A DNA stretch of 27,435 nucleotides from CAZBYL01 sp964496275 (lineage in GTDB: Bacteria; Synergistota; Synergistia; Synergistales; Synergistaceae). Both the position numbers and the translations under genes were made by a program. A model generated the notes under the pieces. The model had not been told where the DNA came from. It did no database searches and worked only from the letters and a program-made list of their open reading frames with translations. The stretch is taken from NCBI GenBank assembly GCA_964496275.1, contig CAZBYL010000034.1, forward strand, positions 1 through 27,435, in the 5' to 3' direction. Each line of letters begins with the position of its first letter. Position 1 is the first letter of the stretch. Below are positions 15,744 through 23,655 of this stretch, piece after piece.

Positions 15744-15804
15744 TTACACAGTTAAGTTCTAAAAAATGTATTTTGAATACACTTTTCTTGACTTAACTGT
15801 GTAA
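15744..15804. repeat. Nested inverted repeats over the AAA-ATPase promoter
   Basis: A perfect 13-bp inverted repeat, TTACACAGTTAAG (15744-15756) and CTTAACTGTGTAA (15792-15804), encloses a second dyad, TGTATT-ttg-AATACA (15767-15781). The right arm overlaps the end of the -35 and most of the spacer of the promoter at 15788-15816. The arrangement looks like a two-site operator, or the end of a small mobile element. It separates the pst operon from the defence region. Confidence 0.75.
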
Positions 15805-15816
15805 GGGTGGTATAAA
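15788..15816 (+). promoter_or_regulatory. Sigma-70-type promoter of the AAA-ATPase gene
   Basis: TTGACT (15788-15793, 5 of 6) and TATAAA (15811-15816, 5 of 6) are separated by exactly 17 nt, about 20 nt upstream of the start codon, giving a very short leader. The promoter is interlocked with the inverted repeat at 15744-15804, so tight repression is plausible. Confidence 0.75.
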
Positions 15817-15836
15817 AAATCCCAGAGGTGGTTTTT

Positions 15837-17123
15837 ATGAAAAGGAAAATAACCGATTTCCTCATCAAGTGGAAGAACAGCCCGAACCGCAAGCCTCTTC
15901 TTATATACGGAGCGCGCCAGACGGGAAAAACATACGCTGTCAATGAGTTCGGCAAAGAACATTTCGAAGATATGATCTACATAAACTTTGAAGTGGACAC
16001 GCGCCTTGCCCTTGAGTTTGAAAACAACATATCCCCGCAGCACATCATAAACAGCCTTGAGCTCTTCTTCGGGCGCAAAATCATGCCCGAAAAAACGCTC
16101 ATCTTTTTTGATGAAATCCAAACCTGCGAAAGAGCTCTCACTGCTCTCAAATACTTCTGCGAAGAAGCACCGCAGTACTGCATCATTGCGGCAGGCAGCC
16201 TCCTCGGTGTCGCGGTAAACAGAAAAAAACACTCATTCCCCGTAGGTAAAGTCGAGATAAAAACACTCTATCCTATGGACTTTGAAGAATTTCTTACGGC
16301 GGTTGGAATGGTTGGTCTGGCGGAGAAAATTCGCGGGTGCTTTGAAACAGACTCGCCGATAGAAACACTTCTGCACGAAAAATCACTGGAACTCTACCGC
16401 TCATACCTGGTACTCGGCGGTATGCCCGAAGCTGTGGCATCATACGCGAAAAACGGCGGCATGCTGGCATCGAGAAATATCCAAAGCCTCATACTGGACG
16501 CATACATCGCCGACATGGCGAAATATGCGACTCCGGCTGAAACGGCGAGAATCATCGCGTGCTATGGCAGCATTCCCGTTCAGCTTGCCAAGGACAACAA
16601 AAAATTTCAATATAAAACAGTGCAGAAAGGCGGCAGAGCATCGTTTTTCGGAGCATCACTCGACTGGCTGGCAGCATCCGGCATCATAAATATCTGCAAT
16701 AAAACAGAACAGGGAAATGTTCCCCTCGAAACGGCGCGAGACCTCGCATCCTTCAAGGTATACATGAGTGATACAGGCCTTCTGACACTTAAATCAGGCA
16801 CAATGCCGAACGACATCCTATCGGGACACAGCCCATACATCGGAGCCATAACGGAAAACTACGCAGCTCAATCTCTGAAAGCATCGGGATACGAACTGTA
16901 CTACTGGGCATCGCAATCAACAGCCGAGGTTGACTTCGTCATACAAAGAGAGGGCAAAAATATCCCTGTCGAAGTCAAATCTTCCGACCACACAAAATCA
17001 CGCAGTCTATCCATTTATATGGAAAGATACAAACCCGAATATGCGATAAGAATATCCGCAAAAAACTTCGGCAGAAGCGAAAACATAAAAGCCGTTCCGT
17101 TGTACGCCGTTTTTTGCGTGTAG
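15837..17123 (+). CDS. AAA ATPase with DUF4143-type C-terminal domain
   Basis: A 428-residue protein of the widespread AAA_14/DUF4143 family. The N-terminal ATPase shows Walker A YGARQTGKTYAV (24-35), Walker B TLIFFDEIQ (87-95) and a sensor strand IIAAGSLLGV. The C-terminal part (about 200-400) carries SDTGLL and a nuclease-like core, STAEVDFVIQREGKNIPVEV-K, with D, E and K placed as in PD-(D/E)xK folds. Function is unestablished; such genes are common in accessory regions and often solitary. The ATG at 15837 has AGAGG 8 nt upstream. The promoter is strong and probably repressible. Codon use resembles the chromosomal genes more than the AT-rich gene that follows. Confidence 0.87.
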   Translation: MKRKITDFLIKWKNSPNRKPLLIYGARQTGKTYAVNEFGKEHFEDMIYINFEVDTRLALEFENNISPQHIINSLELFFGRKIMPEKTLIFFDEIQTCERALTALKYFCEEAPQYCIIAAGSLLGVAVNRKKHSFPVGKVEIKTLYPMDFEEFLTAVGMVGLAEKIRGCFETDSPIETLLHEKSLELYRSYLVLGGMPEAVASYAKNGGMLASRNIQSLILDAYIADMAKYATPAETARIIACYGSIPVQLAKDNKKFQYKTVQKGGRASFFGASLDWLAASGIINICNKTEQGNVPLETARDLASFKVYMSDTGLLTLKSGTMPNDILSGHSPYIGAITENYAAQSLKASGYELYYWASQSTAEVDFVIQREGKNIPVEVKSSDHTKSRSLSIYMERYKPEYAIRISAKNFGRSENIKAVPLYAVFCV

Positions 17124-17252
17124 GAGTAAAATAATTACAGGGAACGCATAACATTAAAAATAAATATCTATGATATTATCGTATAACAGATAATGTACTC
17201 AATAATTTAATGCCAACTTTGCAAAAGGTTAGTCGGAAAAACGGGAGGTAAC

Positions 17253-19856
17253 ATGGTGACGGATACGGATCTCTCTGCAAAAAATCAATTACTTGCCTAC
17301 TAATTTCCAGAATAGCATACTAAAACAAGAGAATATAAAGATCACACCTTTTATTAGAGTTGCTCTTTTCATGTCGGAGAACGACATAAAAATTCAACTC
17401 GAATCTTGTATTATAAATACGCGTAAGGTAGTTTATTCCTTCATAGAAAATTATGGACTTACAGATAGTTATACATTAATTTGCGAATCTGTTGTTTTAA
17501 TACACAAATATTCTCTTAACATAGATGAACCAATCAATGTTTTGGCTCCACCACCTATAAAACCCAACGAAGACTTTTTTTACACTATAACAATACCTTT
17601 TCAATTATCTTCAATGATTTCGATGAATATCAAGTCGGAGATGCTTTTGATAGACTGCGTTTTCATACGAGCAAACTCTCGGACTATTGTGCATCAAACA
17701 CGATACTAAACGACATTAAAGCCCTGATCCACAACATTGACGCTGTATTTCAAACCGCCAGTGCATCACGAGTTTGGGGCTATAAATCATTTGTATTTGA
17801 CGAATATCACATTTCACAGCTTCACGATATTTGCAGGCTTGACTTTTGGAATATACAAGCAAACACAGCTAAAGAGCTTCTTGACATTCTGGCTAACCGA
17901 CTCGAACCACTTACATCACCACGTGTAGCAATAGAAAAATTACTTGCAAATCTAAATGAGCGAGAAAGATACGTTATAGAGAACGGGTTCATTAACTCAC
18001 GCAAAACACTTTCCGAATTAGGAGAGGAGCTTGGTTTAACACGCGAACGAGTACGTCAGCTTGCATTAAAATCCAAACGCAAATTGCGAATGTCACGTGA
18101 TAATAGAAAGTTACTTAGCAGCATCCTGCCGACTCTAAGGATATTGTGTGCATGTGACCATTGCTTCACTGTACATGAGTTAGAGAAACATGGTGTTTCG
18201 GAAAATGCGCTTCATTTTTTTACTGAAATAATTGGATGCAGATACCACATATCTCATATTCCTGGCACAGAATGTATTGCCCTAATGGACAAAAACGAGC
18301 GGTACAACTGGGTTGATTGTATTAAAAGTATCGCTCATAACCTCCCTGCCGTTCTCTCACCGGAAGAACAACATAATATTGTGAACACAATCTCATCCTC
18401 GCTGACTGAATTAGGCTACGAAATACCGGAAAGTATTGTTATGTCTACCGCCTTCCGTGAATATGCAAGCCATGGATCAATCCTTATAAAAACGTCGCTG
18501 AATATGGGAGACAAATATGAAATAGTGCTGGATAAATTTTTTTCCGAAGGGTTAAGACTTTACCAACATAAAAATATGACTCTTTTCCGTAAAAAATATT
18601 ATGATCTATTTGGAGACGACATAATCTCCGACAACGATCGTGCTATTATAGCAAGATTAACTGATCGATGTATATTGATAGACAGAGGAACTTATATTAG
18701 AAATAGAAACATTGATTTACCTACGGAATTACTACAAAATATACTAGATTTCATAGCTGAATACCCATTTGATAGAGTTATGACTAATGTTATTATGCAC
18801 AAATTTAACATAGAACTCAATGAAATTGGTATATGCAACAAATACTACCTAGCTGCGATTCTCAGGAAATATTTCGTGGATAAGTTTACTTTTAATCGTG
18901 ACTACGTCATCAAAGACGTAAATTCCTTGAGCTTTCACTCTAATATAACTGGTTTTGTAGAAAAATTCAGGAAGGGCATGAGTTTCCATGATTTACAAGC
19001 TCATTTTCAAGGTGTCCCAGATGCTGTCCTCTATTTTGCTTTATCTGAAGATGACAATATTATTCCTATGTACAACAAAACTTACATTCATAAAAATAAT
19101 ATAATTTTCCCTGAACAACAAAGTATTTTATCTTTTTTAAAGGAACTAATCTCTAAGAAAAACATCGTAGCCAACAAACATATATTAAAACTTTTAATTC
19201 AAAGTTATCCTGATTTTATTGCACGTAATAATGTCAATAGTAGTTGGTTTTTATTTAGTCTCTTGCGTTCATTCTTTAGTGAAGAATTTATTTTTAGTCG
19301 TCCCCATATCATTGACATTGAATTTGATTTAACAAATGGATATGAGGCCTTAAAAAGTTACTTTTGGGGCAAAAAATATATTAAACTCACAGAAATTAAA
19401 AATTATGCAAAAGAAAAACAAATCCATATTTATGATTTTTTGAAGTTACTTGATTCCTACAGTGATAAATATTTTATCCTTGATAAAGAAACACTGATAT
19501 GCATTGAGGAAATTGGTTATAGTCTTTGTGATTTTGTCTATATAGAGGATCTTGTAGTAAAAGAACTGGCGGATCAGGAGTATGTGGAAATTAAAAAGTT
19601 GAATATTTCTAATGCTTTGCCCAAATCCAACGTCACCATAACGGAATGGCTTATCTACTCGATCATAAACAAGTATGGCACACGTTTGACTGCAACAACA
19701 ACATCGCGACGATTTATAAATTCTGTACCAATCGTCGCGCGTAATAATATATATGCTGAAGCCATAAGAGGAGACTTTACAGACCAGGCTATTGCAATAG
19801 AAGATTTGTCTGATATTGAAGAGTTACTGGAAGAGAGCAACAATTTAGATTCTTGA
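17253..19856 (+). pseudogene. Large sigma-70 region-4-like HTH protein, disrupted by two compensating frameshifts
   Basis: Not a recognised family. A gene of about 868 codons can be read if two frame changes are allowed. It starts at an ATG at 17253 after GGGAGG, switches frame near the A6 run (17279-17284), and returns to the first frame at the T7 run (17575-17581). One A fewer and one T more would restore a continuous frame. Without correction, the open part from 18084 begins at TTG inside the HTH. Around residues 235-280 lies a clear sigma-factor region-4 motif: LNERERYVIENGF, then TLSELGEELGLTRERVRQLA and LKSKRKLR. The C-terminal ~590 residues contain about five similar units ending in ILIDRGTYI, FTFNRDYVI, IPMYNKTYI, FIFSRPHII and FILDKETLI, perhaps winged helices. 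It is much more AT-rich than its surroundings, so probably transferred. It faces the helicase gene, with a shared terminator between them. Sequencing error at the homopolymers remains possible. Confidence 0.68.
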
Positions 19857-19996
19857 GCGCAAGAAACCAGACAATTGTGAATTTGTATATTTACAGTTGG
19901 ACTAAGGCTCTGGATATGCATATTCGTTGTAAGAATCATCTAAAACATCGACTTAGTTACGCAAGGATGTTTGCAGGAACTGCTTTTAAAAAGACA

Positions 19997-20035
19997 GCCC
20001 TATGTATTGAACCTGATTATAACAATACATAGGGC
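19997..20035. terminator. Bidirectional terminator between the HTH gene and the helicase gene
   Basis: A perfect 13-bp stem GCCCTATGTATTG (19997-20009) / CAATACATAGGGC (20023-20035) with a 13-nt loop lies between two convergent genes. On the minus strand TGTCTTTTT follows, a fair U-tract; on the plus strand CTGTTTTG follows. The rest of 19857-20241 holds no recognised gene. Confidence 0.75.
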
Positions 20036-20241
20036 GCTAACTGTTTTGAAATGGCAAGTTTGTTGACTAAAGTTCCTGTTAAGCTATTTGGGATTTTCGA
20101 CAGGAATGTTCATGAAGCCAGGAAATACTTGCGGTTTTGATATGCTTTTTGTATTGAATTCCCAAAAGTTATTAAACCGCGGCAAAAATTGCGTTTGCCA
20201 ACAATATTAACAGCGTATATTTTATCTCTTCCTTTATACCT

Positions 20242-23200
20242 CTACGCCACACCCAGCTTGTTGGTTTTTTTCAGGTATTTTGCGGGAATCTCGTTTTCAA
20301 GCTTCCACGTAATATTCATCGGTCTGCCTCCCTCATGTTTCACATAGGTGACAGGACCTAAATATGTGTATGGGGGTGTTCCGGTACTATCTTTTTTACA
20401 CTCCCTTACAAAGAGAAGAATTTTATCCCCCGTCTTTGCGTGATTAATGTATCTTTTTCCGGCTTCCGATGATTCTGATGCTGTGCTCTGGCTTTGCCAA
20501 TGGAAGAGCTCCGCATTGATAGAGTAGTCATCATACATCGTTGACGGGGAGTAGTCTTTTTCTGATTTGTTGAGAGTGACCCATAGGATTTCCGTCTTTT
20601 TCTCGGCAATGTATTTGACCCCCTCGCGCACACTTGCGGGGTTTTTGTGGTCAAGTGCCAGTAATATTTGGTCTTTTGTGTAGGAGCAGTGGAGCTCAAG
20701 AGGGCAGTCATAGCCAAGGTCTATTTCCTTGCCTACAAAATCTATTTTGTCCGCCAGGTATTTGAGAAGTTCTGTCAGCTCATTTAGCATTACAGGGGAC
20801 TTTCGAAGCACGTTCAGAACTTCCGCGCCATTTGTAAATAATCTGTCCTCGGGAAGTTTCTGAAAAACCGTGTAATGAAACATAAGCAGCATCCGCTTTT
20901 CATTCTCTGTCAGAGATGCGGTCTCGACATGGGCAGATTTATCGAGAACTCTCAGAAGAAAATTTACCCACGCAAGAGAATTTATGGAGCATATTCTTGC
21001 GAAAGCTCTTTTCATTATCGTCTCCGCACACTCCGTGAAATCTTCCCTCCTGCCGGCATCAACGCACATGCGGGCAAAGTTTTTTTCATTTGAGTATATC
21101 TGTCTTATGTCTATTTTCAACGACGTTACAAAATTTACCAAGTTCAGAGGCAGACCGAAATCTTCTTCAAATGACTCTATCTTTTTTACAAGTTCAGGCC
21201 TATTGCATATTGAGTTCCTGATGCTTTCCAGAACAAATTCAGCCGCTTTCTTTTCAAGCTGCACATAGCACCCCTTAGGAAGAGATGTGAAGCCATCTCT
21301 AAGCTCCTTTTCCACATTTTTATTGGTGTTTGAAAGAAGGGCGGCAAATTTATCTTCAAAGTTATATTTTTTATTTGCATGTCCTATGAAGTCGAGAACA
21401 GTTAGGCACTCTTTCTCTTCCGCAAGGCGCAGCCCGCGCCCAAGCTGCTGCAAAAACACGGTAAGACTCTCCGTAGGACGCAGGAAAAGGACTGTATTTA
21501 TCTCAGGTATGTCAACGCCTTCATTGTATAAGTCCACAACAAAGATAAATTTAATCTCACCCGAGACAAGTTTTTTACGCGCTGTATCTCTTTCGGAATC
21601 TGAAGAACCTCCGTGGAGGGCTATTGACGGGATAGAGCAGGAATTAAAGAAATCCGACATGAATCCGGCATGTTCGACAGATACGCAGAAACCCAGCCCC
21701 TTCACTGTTTGTATATCGGTGACGTATTTTTCAACGGAGAGTGCAATGTGAACAGCACGGTTTCTCGCAACCACGCTCGACATTGTGTAGAGGTTTGAGA
21801 GTTCTGTTCTGTCATATCCGCCGCGCACCCAGCGCAGTGTGCTTAGGTCCACCCCGTCGGTAACTCCGAAATATTGAAAAGGAGAAAGAAGTTTTCTGTC
21901 TATCGCCTCGGGAAGGCGTATCTCTGCGGCAATTCTGCCTCCAAAGTATTCAAGCACGCTACGCCCGTCCATTCGTTCAGGAGTGGCCGTCAGCCCCAGC
22001 AGAATCTTGGGTTCGTAGTAATCAAGCAATTTTTGGTATGTGGGAGCTGCGGCGTGGTGAAATTCGTCAACGACGATGAAATCATAATAATCCCGAGATG
22101 TTTTTGAGGTCATATCCGCAGAATTAAAGCTCTGAACAGAGATAAAGAGGTGCTCTATGCTGTTCGGCTTATATGAGCCTACATAGAGTTCGCCGAAATT
22201 TTGATCTTTCAGAACTCCGCGAAAGCACGTTATACTCTGTTCCAGTATCTCTTCTCTGTGTGCTACGAAGAGCAAGCGGCATGGGCTCAGGGGATTTTCT
22301 TTGACATAGCGTTTGTAGTCAAAAGCGGATATTACCGTCTTTCCGGTACCTGTAGCGGCAACTATCAGGTTGCGGTATCGCCCATGTATGGCACGCTCCG
22401 CTTCGACTTTGTCCAATATTTCCTTTTGGTATGAGTATGGAATGATGTCAAAATTACAGCCATGCAAACCGCACAGCCCGCGAGTTTTTTCGGATGCAAG
22501 AGCGGCTTCGAGTCTCCCTTTATCAGATTTTTCATATTTTGTAAAATCAGGAGAATTCCAGTAACTCTCAAAGGCAGCCGATACTTTTTTTATTGTCTGA
22601 GGCATGTCCTTTTGCGTTACTTTCAAGTTCCACTCAAGTCCGCTTGAGAGAGCGGCTTTTGAAATATTCGAAGAACCTATGTATGAAGTTGTAAATCCTG
22701 TATCGCGCACAAAGAGGTAAGCCTTCGCATGAAGTCTGGTGGACGCGGTATTGTAGGATATCATTACTTCTGTATTAGGTAATGACGCAAGCTTTTCCAC
22801 GGCCTTTACATCAGTAGCCCCCATGTATGAAGTCGTAATAACCCTAAGCTGTCCGCCATTTTGTGTAAATTTTTCCAGCTCGTCTATAATCAGCCTAAGC
22901 CCGCTCCATTTTATGAATGAGACCAGCATGTCTATTCTGTCACAGGATTTTATCTCAGCCTTTAATTCGCTGAATAGAGGTGGTTCTTTTTCTGAGCCTG
23001 TAAACAGAGAGCTCTCGGCAAGAGATGTCTTTGGGCGCGGAATCTCCATATTTGGATACAACGCGTAGATATTATTCTCTTTCTTTATGCAGGCGGTTAA
23101 CTCCTCAGAAGATTCATCAACTTCCATCGAGGTAAAATCTCCGTTGCCTGTCTCTTTTGTTATAGCGGATATAATTTTGTTTGCAAAGTCTATTCTTGCC

Positions 23201-23403
23201 CTGGTGTCTCCGTCACCGTCACAGTCTATGCCGGCAAATGCTCCGTACAGCACTTCGCACAGATATTTGGCTAAAACAACAGAGGATTCCGCACCGTCAA
23301 GTTTCGCTGTTCTGACAACCGCATCGTGCAGTGATTCTAATTTCTTGCGTAACGATTTATTTATAATCTGTTCGTACACTCCTGATTTTAATTCTGTATC
23401 CAT
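20242..23403 (-). CDS. PLD-nuclease / DEAD-box helicase / DUF3427 fusion protein
   Basis: A 1053-residue protein. Residues 150-290 are a phospholipase-D-type nuclease domain with one HxK...GSxN motif (RLHAKAYLF, then YIGSSNISKAAL; H225, K227, N246). Residues 320-740 are a superfamily 2 helicase: Walker A AATGTGKT (349-356), the DEFH box VVDEFHHAA, GLTATPERMDG and motif VI QQLGRGLRLA. The C terminus (about 800-1053) fits DUF3427, with a late YTYLGPVTYVKHEG strand. Many such proteins sit in defence islands; nucleolytic removal of foreign DNA is the usual guess and is unproven here. The ATG at 23403 is set by GGAGG 7 nt upstream. Its promoter is at 23460-23468. Confidence 0.88.
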   Translation of the reverse strand: MDTELKSGVYEQIINKSLRKKLESLHDAVVRTAKLDGAESSVVLAKYLCEVLYGAFAGIDCDGDGDTRARIDFANKIISAITKETGNGDFTSMEVDESSEELTACIKKENNIYALYPNMEIPRPKTSLAESSLFTGSEKEPPLFSELKAEIKSCDRIDMLVSFIKWSGLRLIIDELEKFTQNGGQLRVITTSYMGATDVKAVEKLASLPNTEVMISYNTASTRLHAKAYLFVRDTGFTTSYIGSSNISKAALSSGLEWNLKVTQKDMPQTIKKVSAAFESYWNSPDFTKYEKSDKGRLEAALASEKTRGLCGLHGCNFDIIPYSYQKEILDKVEAERAIHGRYRNLIVAATGTGKTVISAFDYKRYVKENPLSPCRLLFVAHREEILEQSITCFRGVLKDQNFGELYVGSYKPNSIEHLFISVQSFNSADMTSKTSRDYYDFIVVDEFHHAAAPTYQKLLDYYEPKILLGLTATPERMDGRSVLEYFGGRIAAEIRLPEAIDRKLLSPFQYFGVTDGVDLSTLRWVRGGYDRTELSNLYTMSSVVARNRAVHIALSVEKYVTDIQTVKGLGFCVSVEHAGFMSDFFNSCSIPSIALHGGSSDSERDTARKKLVSGEIKFIFVVDLYNEGVDIPEINTVLFLRPTESLTVFLQQLGRGLRLAEEKECLTVLDFIGHANKKYNFEDKFAALLSNTNKNVEKELRDGFTSLPKGCYVQLEKKAAEFVLESIRNSICNRPELVKKIESFEEDFGLPLNLVNFVTSLKIDIRQIYSNEKNFARMCVDAGRREDFTECAETIMKRAFARICSINSLAWVNFLLRVLDKSAHVETASLTENEKRMLLMFHYTVFQKLPEDRLFTNGAEVLNVLRKSPVMLNELTELLKYLADKIDFVGKEIDLGYDCPLELHCSYTKDQILLALDHKNPASVREGVKYIAEKKTEILWVTLNKSEKDYSPSTMYDDYSINAELFHWQSQSTASESSEAGKRYINHAKTGDKILLFVRECKKDSTGTPPYTYLGPVTYVKHEGGRPMNITWKLENEIPAKYLKKTNKLGVA

Positions 23404-23459
23404 ATTAATTCCTCCGTGCAAAAATGTCAGCAACTCAAAGCAGGAGCACACTATCAGAC

Positions 23460-23468
23460 ATTATACCA
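23460..23468 (-). promoter_or_regulatory. Extended -10 promoter of the helicase gene
   Basis: On the minus strand TGGTATAAT (23468-23460) is a perfect extended -10 element about 57 nt upstream of the start codon. A -35 is weak, as expected for extended -10 promoters. Confidence 0.55.
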
Positions 23469-23564
23469 TCTATCTGCGGCACATTGTTTGCAGCCTAATT
23501 TCCCACAAGAGGACATTGCTATGATGATGGACAACACCAATACCCATAACTGAGAAAACATGTC

Positions 23565-23600
23565 GCTTTTACTTCTGCAAACTTGCTTTTACTTTTGCAA
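23565..23600. repeat. Tandem 16-nt repeat at the CRISPR trailer end
   Basis: GCTTTTACTTCTGCAA (23565-23580) and GCTTTTACTTTTGCAA (23585-23600) differ at one base and recur at a 20-nt period. They lie about 55 nt beyond the last repeat of the array. No function is evident. The rest of 23469-23655 shows nothing. Confidence 0.5.
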
Positions 23601-23655
23601 CTCACGGAAGTTAATAAAGGTATTCCGCTGCCGCTTGTCTATGACTTTTTATCCG

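Noticed and set aside
15202..15762. 186-residue plus-strand ORF in front of the AAA gene
   Set aside because: Crosses the pstS start and the upstream regulatory region; basic low-complexity translation and no ribosome site.
17124..17252. tRNA, attachment site or recombinase at the island edge
   Set aside because: No cloverleaf, no integrase or transposase and no matching end repeats were seen anywhere in the window.
17575..17581. Programmed -1 ribosomal frameshift at the T7 run as sole explanation
   Set aside because: The zero-frame codons (GAC TTT TTT TAC) do not form a good tandem-slip site, and a second opposite shift near 17280 is also needed; paired indels or read errors explain both more simply.
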